A stretch of 64,000 bases of DNA. Source: Nyssa sinensis. Lineage: Eukaryota; Streptophyta; Magnoliopsida; Cornales; Nyssaceae. The DNA is taken from contig CM018041.1 in the NCBI GenBank assembly GCA_008638375.1, positions 11,524,846 through 11,588,845 on the forward strand. The letters are read 5' to 3'. The notes beneath the pieces were generated by a model that saw only the letters and a list, made by a program, of their open reading frames with translations, made no database searches and was not told the DNA's origin. The position numbers were made by a program, and so were the translations under genes. Shown piece after piece: positions 36,013-45,574 of the stretch. Position 1 is the first letter of the stretch, and the number at the start of each line of letters is the position of its first letter.

Positions 36013-36360
36013 CATCAGTGGGAATTTTTTACCATTTTAGGGTTTATTTTGAAGTTTTTTACCATAATAAGGCTGTTTTAAACTTAATTACCAAAATGGG
36101 TCTTTTTAGAAAACGTCTTTCTAAAAGACGTTTTCAGTTCTTCAGTTTTAACAAAACAGCCGGCTCGTCGCATCTATTTCGAGTTCACTTCTTCAAACCC
36201 TATGAAAAAACCCTAAAAAAAGCCCAAGTTTCACAATTTCTTCACGATTTTCACATTTTCACATCGCATTTTCATGTACACCAGTCATATAACATCATTC
36301 ATATCAGCGAATCACCTTTACAGAGAGACTGACTGGTTATCACCGCTGAAGCAGAGACTT

Positions 36361-36709
36361 TTCTCCGCCCTCTGGTTCGTGTGACCTTGGACAAGTTGGT
36401 CTTACTGAAGAGCAGGTGACAGAAGTTTTGAACTACATCTGCAACATCTCTGTTTGGCTTGTTGCGCTTAATGTTTTAATGATTTGTGCAGGCTCTAAAA
36501 GAATATGGTGATGTTGATATCTTCACAGCAAACTTCAGGCCCTTGAAGGCAACTCTTTCAAGACTTCCTGACTGAGTTTTCATGAAACTTGTTGTATGTG
36601 CAAAGAATATGGCTTGTTATGCTTGAAGTCTGTTGATTGACTACAGTTCTTGTTCAAATTTTTTTAGGGGAAGATGGATTCTGAGGCTAAGGCTGCAGCA
36701 GGGGTTTAG
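36361..36709 (+). pseudogene. Captured glutathione reductase exons in the Pack-MULE
   Basis: Three pieces match plastid-type glutathione reductase: the end of one exon (GQVGLTEEQ, about 36392-36415, followed by GTGAC), the next exon after its intron ([27 protein letters not shown], stop, VFMKLVVCAKN, from 36492), and the last exon (GKMDSEAKAAAGV, stop 36707-36709). The intron before 36492 is also kept and resembles that of the full gene at 53103-53174. The exon encoding the FAD/dimer-interface part is missing and a TGA replaces an Arg codon, so it makes no enzyme. Confidence 0.85.
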
Positions 36710-37072
36710 CATGAATCATGTCAATCCATCTGCCGCACAGCTGGCGTGTCTTGTTTTGGTGAGAATTTTACATAACTTATCCTCGTGCCCTTTATACCGA
36801 TTTTTCTTAATTCTGATATTTCTTAAGCCGTCGAAGTTTCTACCCTCTAATGAACTGTGAGATGCGTTTGATAATACTTGCTGTTCATGATAAGGATGGT
36901 CCATACTTATCATTATTGGACCTACTAGGGGACTTTCCTGCACTTGCACTTACCATGAGTTGATTGCCATCTATTTCTGCTGCAAATTATCCCATCAATT
37001 GGATTATGTCGAACTGATGCTCCACTGCTTCTTGCCATAGATTATTTTAATTTAAGGTGGCCTTGGGTGCAG

Positions 37073-37211
37073 GTATGCTCAATATGGTGATGTTTCTTCC
37101 AAGACAGATATATATGCTTTTGGAGTAGTCCTTTATGAACTTATATCCGCTAAGGAGGCCATTGTCAAGACAAATGAAGTCGTTACTGAGTCAAAGGGAC
37201 TTGTTTCTTTG
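37073..37211 (+). pseudogene. Captured LysM receptor-like kinase exon (CERK1/LYK type)
   Basis: One exon with its acceptor (ttgggtgcag) and donor (gttatt) reads [46 protein letters not shown]. This is the kinase subdomain VIII-IX region of LysM-type chitin and symbiosis receptors ([25 protein letters not shown]). The rest of the kinase, the membrane span and the LysM repeats are absent. Confidence 0.85.
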
Positions 37212-37948
37212 GTTATTTCTCTTTTCTCCCTCAGCTCGCTAATTGATTTGTAACTACTAAAAGTACTTCAGACAAGAACTAACTTCAATTTTACTTTTAC
37301 TGAGTCAAAGGCTTAATGCTTATCAACCTGACAGAACCTAATAACCTGCCTAACCTAACCTGAATTCATGATCTGCTTTACTTTTACACTTTACATTTGA
37401 AGAAGGTTTTGTATTATATTGGTATTCTCTCTTATATTTTCAAATTCATTCTCCATTCTCCATTCTGCAAACACACATTTTCTTTCCTAAAGCTGCAGAT
37501 TAATTTCCTGTGCATTGTAATAATAGATTTTTACTTTTCATTTTTCATTGAGCTGCAGATTGTTTCATTTTTCATTAATAAAATTCTGTTGGAACACCCA
37601 TTCTGAATTGGAAATGTCATTTTGCTCAAAAGTCGAATCTGAAATGACAGGCTTCGCCGTGAGATAGGCAGTTTTTCGGGCGAATTCCATCCCACATTCC
37701 CTGCTTGAGACTCTTTTTATTAGGCCTTCCTTCTGCAACTTTATGAATCTATCAGTATCAATTTTTTAGCTGTGCTCATTTTACAATGTATTTAAAGATT
37801 TGAGTTAATCAAACAAACTTTCAGATGTTTGTTGTTTGATAATGCACCCTTTGTTGAATCTTAATGTCCATCCTTTTCTGAGAAATTCTTTTTTTATGTA
37901 GTAAATGTGCTGAAAAATGGGTGAGTGATGGCAGCAGCTGCAACCTAA

Positions 37949-38554
37949 CTATGGTGGCTCCAGCTGCAACCTGACTCGAGATGGTGGCTCCAGCCGCAAC
38001 CTAACTTTGGGTTCCAAAGAGGTTTAACAAATGAACAGTTAAGTACATTGGAGGCGGAGATGGAAACTTTCAGAGCTGGTGTTGTGAGCTCAACCTCTAA
38101 ATTTAGTGGAAACAACCCACAGAACGAAGTTGACGGTATACATGTTGATGACAACATGAATGCTGAGCCCTCCTTCGACACTCATAGTAAAACCACTCCA
38201 ACTTGTACAAAAAAAGATCCTAAAGTTAGAAGGCAGGAGCTGAGGACCATATATAGTAAGAATGCCCTGGAACCTCTTGAAGTCTGTGATATGGGGAAAT
38301 CCTTTGAATTAATGGAGTCAGACCCTGTTGGTTCCTCAGTTTCCAAGCAACTGAATGAGCTCTGTTTTGATCTGGAATCTCCTTGGATTGGGGCCGAGAA
38401 AACTGAGCCATGGTGGCGCACAACAGATAGAGATGAATTGGCTTCCTTGGTTGCACAAAGATCACTAGACCTTGTTGAGAATTGTGATCTTCCCCTGCCT
38501 CAGAATACTGGTAGGGGCTGCCGAAGGAAAACGAGGCAAGCGAGGCTCTTCTAA
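37949..38554 (+). pseudogene. Captured 3' part of an unrecognised plant gene
   Basis: The frame is open from just after a TAA at 37946-37948 and reads WWLQLQPDSRWWLQPQPNFGFQRGLTNEQLSTLEAEMETFRAG ... EPWWRTTDRDELASLVAQRSLDLVENCDLPLPQ, ending in a basic tail (GRGCRRKTRQARLF). A 30-bp tandem duplication (37951-38010) repeats the WWLQPQP segment. About 200 bp of UTR-like sequence follows. I do not recognise the family. No ATG precedes the open part, so it is probably a captured 3' exon. Confidence 0.6.
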
Positions 38555-39100
38555 GCTGTATAGTTGTTGTTTCTTGCTCTTTGTGAAGATTGGTTTACCT
38601 GGAAGAAAGTTGCACCATATTTCTTCAGTTCTTGTATGCATGTAAATATTTAGATTTGTTAGCTTTTGTACTCAAACTTTGATGAATTTGTACTTGTACA
38701 AATGATGTAATGGAATGTTTGAAACTATCAAAGGGAAATCTCATCTGATTATCCCTTTGATGACTTTAACAGTGTCATGATCTTGAAAAACTTTTTGTGC
38801 TGCAAATGTGATGACAGGTGTGTTTGTTTGGTGGGGCATATATAGTTAAGAGGAAGGTTTTAGTGAATTTGCATTGCAATTGAAAATGCTGAATTACTTT
38901 TGTAGCTTCATGTTTCTCTGAATGGCAAAGCTTTGCAGTTCCGCAGGCACCAATTCGATTGACCACTACTTTGATGCTTGCTTCATTTCTTTTAGATTGC
39001 TGTCATATTTAACCATGACTCATGACTCATGATCATAATTATAAATAGTTAATTAATTTTTTATCCAACACTCAATTAATAAGTCTTTATTTATTTATAT

Positions 39101-39970
39101 TTATTTTTTATTTTTATGTGTCAGAATGTCACCCAAAATAATCAAATTTTTTGAAAAATTCAAAAAAAAAACAAAAGCAAAAAATTTTGAAAGTGTCTTT
39201 TCGGGCGGCGGCAACTCCATATTGGAGGCCTGCACATTAAGGCCTTCTTCTGGGGCCTGTTGAACCTGCTTCGAGGGTCGGCTTGAAATCAATTTTTCAT
39301 GGGGATTAGGAAGAGACGGTGAAGACGAACTATGTGCTGTTGATGCTGTTCCGTCTTTATTGAGGAAGAGCTCGGGGAAATTGAGCCTAGCATTCTCTCC
39401 TCTCAACTTGAAGGCCTCGCGATCATACGCCATTGCAGCGTCTTCGGCAGTATCAAACGTGCCGAGCCAGAGGCGAGTCCTATTTCGAGGGAGACGAATT
39501 TCAGCAACCCATTTGCCCCAATGTCTCTGCCTCACTCCTCCGTACAGCTTTGTAGGAGAAACAGAGGGCATCAGAGGCCTAAGCAAGTTCCTGCCGTCCT
39601 GTGCCAACCTGTTCATCATCATCATCCTTCCTCTTGGACTAAGGTTCAATGCATCACTCCAATACTGCAATATCTGTTGCTGTTGTAGCTGCAACGACGC
39701 CAAGTCCCCTGCAAAGAATGGTGGGTACCCAAAACCATGGTGGTGGTGGGGAGCGAAAGAGATCATCTGCTGCTCATTTTTCTGCTGTGGATGGAGCATA
39801 GGCAAAGGATTTGTTCTGAATTGTTGTGAGCTGTCTATGGACTGCTGAGACCCATCTAATGCAAAAGGAAATAAAAGCCTTGAGGATGGCTTACAGTTAG
39901 AAACAGAGGAAGGAAGAGAGAATGTGTTTGATGAGTTATAGAAGCGTCTTTTGAAAAAACCGTCTTTCAA
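39101..39970 (-). CDS. AP2/ERF transcription factor fragment (DREB A-6 / RAP2.4-like) carried by the Pack-MULE
   Basis: A 289-codon frame contains [22 protein letters not shown] and one AP2 domain (about residues 141-199: [58 protein letters not shown]), as in group I (DREB A-6) ERFs. The usual YRG at the start of the domain is YGG here (codon GGA), replacing an Arg that contacts DNA in AP2 structures. The N-terminal Met lies in element sequence (aaaagacggttttttc). After ELPPPEKT the C-terminus runs into AT-rich DNA, so both ends look cut. It is opposite in orientation to the other captured pieces. Likely a fragment, though an open one. Confidence 0.7.
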   Translation of the reverse strand: MKDGFFKRRFYNSSNTFSLPSSVSNCKPSSRLLFPFALDGSQQSIDSSQQFRTNPLPMLHPQQKNEQQMISFAPHHHHGFGYPPFFAGDLASLQLQQQQILQYWSDALNLSPRGRMMMMNRLAQDGRNLLRPLMPSVSPTKLYGGVRQRHWGKWVAEIRLPRNRTRLWLGTFDTAEDAAMAYDREAFKLRGENARLNFPELFLNKDGTASTAHSSSSPSLPNPHEKLISSRPSKQVQQAPEEGLNVQASNMELPPPEKTLSKFFAFVFFLNFSKNLIILGDILTHKNKK

Positions 39971-40167
39971 AATACGTTTTCAAAAGCGTCTTTTCAAAAG
40001 ACGTTTTCAAAAGCGTCTTTCCAAAATACGTTTTCAAAAAAATAAAAAAAAATATTTTTTTAAAAAACTTCTTTTTAAAAAACGCTTTTAAAACAACTTT
40101 ATTTTCGTAAATAAGTTAAAAATAACTGTAAATTAGAAAATAAATTTTTTTTTTTTACCTTAATTGA

Positions 40168-40795
40168 TGATATACCATAAAAAGACAGGCCAATCAACAC
40201 TTGACACGTATGACCACAGTCCGATTTATGTTCAGCTAGCATGACTCTCGCTCAGCCAATGACATCCAGATCATCACATAAGATCGGAAGTGACCAAACA
40301 AATATACCCAGAACTGATCACAGGATCCAGACCAGAGCTTCAGATCTCGTCACCGCCTTAGCGGATTCCGAGCAGAGAATAGGGAAACAGTCTCCAATAC
40401 GGAAACTACCATTTGTGATTATCTCCGCCTTAGCGGATTCCGGGCAGAGGATAAGGAAGCAGTCTCCAATACGGAAACTACCATTTATGATTATCTCCAT
40501 CTACGACTCAATGCCCACAAGGTAACTGCAATCTCCGATGAACATATCCCTATATTCATGGCGTCGAATCCTAATCAACTTAGGAAAGCTTCGGCCTATA
40601 TATTAAACCCTAGAGGTACGCTATTAAACTCATGCTCATTCTTTGACTTTCAATACAGTCTTTCAAATTCCCTTACTTACTTAAGCATCGGAGCGGCTAC
40701 CGCCGGAGCCAACCCGGTGGTCCTCTGATCATCTTTCTGAGTGTTCTACAGGTCACGGAGCCCTCACGTGTTGCGAGTCAAAAAGTGCAGCATCA
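40168..40795 (+). repeat. 5' LTR of gypsy copy 1
   Basis: 628 bp, tgatatacc...gcagcatca. It contains a tandem duplication of about 74 bp, each copy starting 'ccgccttagcggattccg' and holding 'cagtctccaatacggaaact' (about 40351-40498), and a TATA-like ctatatatta near 40598. Confidence 0.95.
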
Positions 40796-40814
40796 GTTTG
40801 GCGCCGTCTGTGGG
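40796..40814 (+). promoter_or_regulatory. Primer-binding-site region of gypsy copy 1
   Basis: gtttggcgccgtctgtggg directly follows the LTR, where the tRNA primer site of an LTR element must lie. The tRNA is not assigned. Confidence 0.65.
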
Positions 40815-40873
40815 AAACGACTAATCTCTACGTGCTTTATTCGTAAACTCATCTTTTTCCCCACCGGAAAACC

Positions 40874-42565
40874 ATGGCACCAAATCTCCGACCCCGACAG
40901 AATGCTCAGAGTTCGCAAAACGCTCAGCGTCAGCCGCCTGCTCCACGCACAAGAGGACCAGCGGCCAACCCTATGCGAGAAGAGATCGAAGCAATAAAAC
41001 GACACAATGACCTGGTGCAGGAGCAGTTGCTAGCCATTACTAGAACGCTGGCCACGCTCACGCAGAACCAAGCGGCGGCTTCTCCTAGCCCGCCGGCCAA
41101 CTTCGTTGCAGGAACGCAACCCCCGGTTGCCACGGGGAATGAAGAACTTCGTGGGCAGGCCCCTACTAACCAGCCTGAGCACCCTTCAGGCGTTGCTCAC
41201 GATGGCCGAGATCCACAGCCATCAACAGTTCCTGGCTGGGGAACATCCGCTTTTGTCCCCGACGTGCATTACCGGAGCACTACTCGAGCCCCAACTCCGA
41301 GGGTTTCGGGAGCACCCCCGGCACCACAGGAACCTTATCATGCAGCGCCAGTCCCACCAGTTCGGATTCCTCCTCCATCCGAAGGGCGCACTCCACCCTA
41401 TTACCCTGAAGCCGAGGCTGTCAGGCAGGGTTCACAAGATGTCAGACTCAGAGACCCGCGAAGGGTAGAGGAGATTGCCGAGTCTATGGACCGGACAATT
41501 GGCTTAAGAGGACCTCAGAACCCTCCAGAGCAAGACGAACTAGCCAGGCTGCTCGGAAGACTAGCCACACCGTTCACCTTCGCCATCATGTCCGAAGAGA
41601 GGCCTAGAAAGTTCGTGGTGCCCAAATTCACTCTCTATGACGGATCTGGAGATCCAGGGGATCACCTATCTCATTATCAGCATACGATGGCCCTTCACGG
41701 AGCTTCGGATGCTTTCATGTGCCGAACGTTCATCACCAGCTTGAAGGGAACAGCTCTGAAGTGGTTCCACAACCTCCCCCCGAACTCAGTTGCCAGCTTT
41801 TACGAGCTCGGTAGACAGTTCTTGGATAGATTTATGACCAGTAGAAGGCTCAGAAGGGGGCCAGAATTCCTGCTAAATGTTAAGCAGACCAGGGAAGAAT
41901 CCCTCCGGGCCTACATTGCCCGTTTCAACACCGAGCTTACTGAGATCACGGATTGCAGCCCGAAGTTCCTTGTTGCGGCCCTTACTGCCGGGCTTGCCCA
42001 AGGTGGCTTCAGAGATTCCCTGACAAAGAGCCCCTCGGCCGATATGGCAGCATTGATGGATCGGGCCAAAAAATACATCAACCTGGAAGAAGCCCACCGC
42101 TCAGCCCAGAAGGGCAAGGATCAGACCCAGAGGGATAATCCGAAGCGGGAGGACCATAAGAAGGAGGATCACAGAAGAGACTCCAACAAAAAGAGGGTCA
42201 GGAGCCCAGAGAAGAAAACAGCTCCCAGAGCGGTGTACAACTCCGCACCAAGGGAGTTCACCAACTTCACGCCTTTGAACACTACTCCGAATCAGGTACT
42301 CCGGCAGATCCGAGATCGGGAGAACCTGAGGTGGCCAGAGCCGATCAAAGGAGATCCCAGCCTGCGGGACCAAAGTAAGTACTGCAATTTCCATAAAGAT
42401 CATGGGCATACTACTAACACTTGCAGGACCCTCCGACATGAGATAGAACAGCTCATAAAGAAGGGACGTCTTCGGGAGTTCGTCAAACAAGATGGAAGGC
42501 AGAACCCCCAAGAAGACAAGCCTCAGCAGCGGCCAGATCAGAGGCCCGAACAGAGGCAAGAGTAG
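40874..42565 (+). CDS. gag: Gag of gypsy copy 1
   Basis: 563 codons from MAPNLRPRQNAQSSQNA. A Pro-rich N-terminal part is followed by the retrotransposon gag domain (TFITSLKGTALKWFHNLPPNSVASFYELGRQFLDRF ... RAYIARFNTELTEI, about residues 285-370). A basic region and a zinc-finger-like CNFHKDHGHTTNTC (about residue 505) then follow. It builds the virus-like particle. It ends at TAG 42563-42565, and the next frame (protease) continues in the same phase, so the stop may separate Gag from Pol or may be a mutation of CAG. Confidence 0.9.
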   Translation: MAPNLRPRQNAQSSQNAQRQPPAPRTRGPAANPMREEIEAIKRHNDLVQEQLLAITRTLATLTQNQAAASPSPPANFVAGTQPPVATGNEELRGQAPTNQPEHPSGVAHDGRDPQPSTVPGWGTSAFVPDVHYRSTTRAPTPRVSGAPPAPQEPYHAAPVPPVRIPPPSEGRTPPYYPEAEAVRQGSQDVRLRDPRRVEEIAESMDRTIGLRGPQNPPEQDELARLLGRLATPFTFAIMSEERPRKFVVPKFTLYDGSGDPGDHLSHYQHTMALHGASDAFMCRTFITSLKGTALKWFHNLPPNSVASFYELGRQFLDRFMTSRRLRRGPEFLLNVKQTREESLRAYIARFNTELTEITDCSPKFLVAALTAGLAQGGFRDSLTKSPSADMAALMDRAKKYINLEEAHRSAQKGKDQTQRDNPKREDHKKEDHRRDSNKKRVRSPEKKTAPRAVYNSAPREFTNFTPLNTTPNQVLRQIRDRENLRWPEPIKGDPSLRDQSKYCNFHKDHGHTTNTCRTLRHEIEQLIKKGRLREFVKQDGRQNPQEDKPQQRPDQRPEQRQE

Positions 42566-42643
42566 CGGGAAGGACGAAACGAGCCTCAGAGGCAGAACAA
42601 CCATGTTATCTACGTCCTCCATGCTGACTCCCCTGTTATAGGA

Positions 42644-43237
42644 ATGTCCAACAGGGCGAGAAAAAGATATGCTCGGGAGGCCAGAACCGCCCCAAACATC
42701 TTGCAGGTCTCCAACGTCGAAAAGAGGCTCAAGCCAGGGCCAGAGATCCAGTTCACCGAGCAAGATCTAGCAGGGGTACACTGCCCTCACAGTGATGCCC
42801 TTGTTATCACCCTCAGAATCGCCAACTTCGAAACTAGAAGAGTCCTAGTCGACACTGGCAGCTCAGTCAACATTCTATTCTATGAACCGCTTAAGCGGAT
42901 GGGCATAGACCAGGACAGCGTCAAGCCCACCACTGCCGTAATGGCAGCTTTTGATGGCAGCCTCAGCACCCCCCTGGGGAGAGTTGACCTTCCTACCACT
43001 ATTGGGGAAGGTGAAGGGCAGAAGACCACCATCTCTGAGTACATGGTGTTGAACATGAAGTCTCCATATAACGTCATCATCGGGAGACCCTGGTTACACC
43101 AGATAGGGGCGGTCACTTCGACCCTTCATCAGTGTCTGAAGTACGTCCACAATCAGAGCGTGCACTCGGTCCGGGGATGTCAGCCAACCTCACGAGAATG
43201 TCACGCTATTGCCCTCAAGGAGACAGCTCCAAAATAG
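42644..43237 (+). CDS. Aspartic protease region of pol, gypsy copy 1
   Basis: The active-site motif VLVDTGSSVNILFY lies near residue 70, and a second-lobe motif NVIIGRPWLH follows near residue 145, as in gypsy retropepsins. It is in the same frame as gag and RT. The frame ends at TAG 43235-43237, followed by CAATTA. Confidence 0.88.
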   Translation: MSNRARKRYAREARTAPNILQVSNVEKRLKPGPEIQFTEQDLAGVHCPHSDALVITLRIANFETRRVLVDTGSSVNILFYEPLKRMGIDQDSVKPTTAVMAAFDGSLSTPLGRVDLPTTIGEGEGQKTTISEYMVLNMKSPYNVIIGRPWLHQIGAVTSTLHQCLKYVHNQSVHSVRGCQPTSRECHAIALKETAPK

Positions 43238-43291
43238 CAATTACAGTACACTCGGGACTGTGCAGATCCAGTTTTCACTCACACTCCCGAG

Positions 43292-44647
43292 GTGGAAGAT
43301 TTCCCATCCGGCGTTGAAGAGCCCCTAAGCCCAAGGGGACGAGATAGCCGAGCCAAGCCTGTTGGCGAGCCCATCAAGATACTGGTCAGTTCAGAAACAG
43401 AGGGGCGTTATTTGTACATCGGCCCAGACCTTACGCCCACCGAGCAGGAAAAGATAGTCAAGTTTCTAAAGAACAACCTCTCTATCTTTGCTTGGGAAAC
43501 TAGGGACATGGAGGGAATAGATCCTAATCTGATAACTCACAAACTAATGGTAGATCCAGATCACCCCCCGGTCAGACAGAAGAGAAGACCGATCGCTCCC
43601 GAACGGCATCGGGTTATAAACGAAGAAGTCCAGAGGCTGCTGGACGCCAGGATGATACGGGAAGTTTTCTATCCCGAGTGGTTAGCCAACACTGTGCTCG
43701 TCAAGAAGAAGAACGGCAAGTGGAGAGTCTGTGTTGACTATACAGACCTCAACAAAGCATGCCCCAAGGACAGCTTTCCACTACCGAGAATAGATCAACT
43801 GGTTGACGCCACTGCAGGGCATGAGCTTATGAGTTTCATGGACGCCTACTCTGGATACAACCAGATCCAGATGTACCCTCCAGATCAGGAAAAGACCGCC
43901 TTCATAACCGAAAGAGGACTCTACTGCTACAGAGTGATGCCTTTCGGTTTAAAGAATGCTGGAGCCACTTACCAACGGTTGGTGAACAAGATGTTCAGCC
44001 CACTGCTTGGCAGCACCATGGAGGTATACATCGACGACATGCTGGTAAAAAGCCTCCAAAAAGGCAGCCACCTCCAGCACTTAGCCCAGACCTTCGATAT
44101 CCTCAGACAGCACAAGATGAAGCTCAACCCCTCGAAATGTACCTTCGGAGTTACGAAGGGAAAATTCTTGGGGTACATCGTCTCTCAAAGAGGTATCGAA
44201 GCAGATCCCACTCAGATCCAAGCCCTGATTAGACTGAAGTCGCCAAGGACCAGAAAGGAGATTCAGGCACTAAACGGCAGAGTCGCCGCATTGAGCAGAT
44301 TCATATCCAAGTCCACCGATCGCTGCCTACCTTTCTTTAAAGCTCTGAAGGGCAGCAAGGCCTTGCAATGGACAGAAGAATGCGAGCTTTCCTTCCAAGA
44401 ACTAAAGGAGTACCTAGCCTCTCCAGAGCTCCTGTCAAAACCTGTACAAGGGGAAAAGTTGCTCCTATACCTAGCAGTCTCTGAGAACGCGGTCAGTTCC
44501 GCACTAATCAGACAGGACAAAGGAGTACAGAGGCCTATATTCTACGTCAGTAGGGCACTACTTGACACGGAGAAAAGGTACCCAGAAGTAGAGAAGCTGG
44601 CCTATGCCTTGGTCATATCAGCCCGGAAGCTTCGACCTTACTTCTAG
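43292..44647 (+). CDS. Reverse transcriptase region of pol, gypsy copy 1
   Basis: 451 codons. RT motifs in order are ANTVLVKKKNGKWRVCVDYTDLNKACPKDSFPLPRID, SFMDAYSGYNQI, FGLKNAGATYQRLV and the catalytic YIDDMLVKS (about residue 246), then the tether (FYVSRALLDTEKRYPEVEKLAYALV). It stops at TAG 44645-44647 inside the conserved 'RPYF-AHPI' stretch, where the frame continues open on the other side, so this stop is an interruption rather than a domain end. Confidence 0.92.
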   Translation: MEDFPSGVEEPLSPRGRDSRAKPVGEPIKILVSSETEGRYLYIGPDLTPTEQEKIVKFLKNNLSIFAWETRDMEGIDPNLITHKLMVDPDHPPVRQKRRPIAPERHRVINEEVQRLLDARMIREVFYPEWLANTVLVKKKNGKWRVCVDYTDLNKACPKDSFPLPRIDQLVDATAGHELMSFMDAYSGYNQIQMYPPDQEKTAFITERGLYCYRVMPFGLKNAGATYQRLVNKMFSPLLGSTMEVYIDDMLVKSLQKGSHLQHLAQTFDILRQHKMKLNPSKCTFGVTKGKFLGYIVSQRGIEADPTQIQALIRLKSPRTRKEIQALNGRVAALSRFISKSTDRCLPFFKALKGSKALQWTEECELSFQELKEYLASPELLSKPVQGEKLLLYLAVSENAVSSALIRQDKGVQRPIFYVSRALLDTEKRYPEVEKLAYALVISARKLRPYF

Positions 44648-44719
44648 GCCCATCCAATTGAGATTCCAACTGCCTATCCTTTAAAGTCAATACTGAGGAA
44701 ACCCGAGGTATCGGGAAGA

Positions 44720-45574
44720 TTGGTCAAGTGGTCTGTGGAGCTAGGGGAGTTTGACATAGCATATGTACCCCGAAACTCCATTAAAGGGCAGGCCTTAGCT
44801 GACTTTGTAGCCGAGTTCACCCCGGCACTGCAGAACGAAGCACAAATCGCCGAAACTACAAGAACCTGGCTGCTGTATATTGATGGATCGTCAACCGATC
44901 AAGGATCAGGGGTAGGACTGGTACTACAGTCCCCTGATGGACTTACATCGGAAAAAGCAGTCAGCCTGGGATTTAAAGCTTCTAATAATGAAGCTGAATA
45001 TGAGGCCCTAATCTTAGGGATGAAGCTTGCCCTGGAATGCGAGGCTCAGAACCTCGATGTCTTCTCTGACTCCCAACTGGTAGTAAGCCAAGTTTTGGGA
45101 GAATTTGCCATTAAGGATGACAGGATGCTTCGGTACTCCGAACTGGTGAACCATTTAAAGCATTCTTTCCAGACTTTCACTATCCAGAAGATTGAGAAAA
45201 GTCAGAACTGCAGAGCAGATGCTCTGGCTAACATGGCCTCCCGCCTCAAGTCTGAAACAGACTCCACCGTTAAAATTTCTTTTCAGCCAGGATCCAGCAT
45301 TGAGGGAGCATCAGTTGCTCAAGTTGATGAACAGTCCCAGAGCTGGATGACCCCAATCCTCCAGTATCTAAGATCCGGGCTCCTCCCAGAGGATAAAAAC
45401 AAAGCCAGGAGAATCCGAATCAGAGCGGCTCGGTACCTGATCTTGAACAACAAACTTTACAGGAGGTCATATTCTCAACCTCTGTTAAAATGTTTGGCTC
45501 CAGACGAGTCACAATATGTTTTGGCTGAAATTCACGAGGGAATTTGCGGGAATCACAATGGGGGCAGAACTTAG
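44720..45574 (+). CDS. RNase H and integrase N-terminal linker of pol, gypsy copy 1
   Basis: The RNase H motifs LLYIDGSSTDQGSGVGLVL, NNEAEYEALILGMKLA and VFSDSQLVVSQ carry the catalytic acidic residues. The C-terminal part starts the integrase zinc region (EIHEGICGNH). The frame is the same as RT but closes at 45572-45574 because one base is missing just before, in a short A-run near 45568-45570. Confidence 0.9.
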   Translation: MVKWSVELGEFDIAYVPRNSIKGQALADFVAEFTPALQNEAQIAETTRTWLLYIDGSSTDQGSGVGLVLQSPDGLTSEKAVSLGFKASNNEAEYEALILGMKLALECEAQNLDVFSDSQLVVSQVLGEFAIKDDRMLRYSELVNHLKHSFQTFTIQKIEKSQNCRADALANMASRLKSETDSTVKISFQPGSSIEGASVAQVDEQSQSWMTPILQYLRSGLLPEDKNKARRIRIRAARYLILNNKLYRRSYSQPLLKCLAPDESQYVLAEIHEGICGNHNGGRT

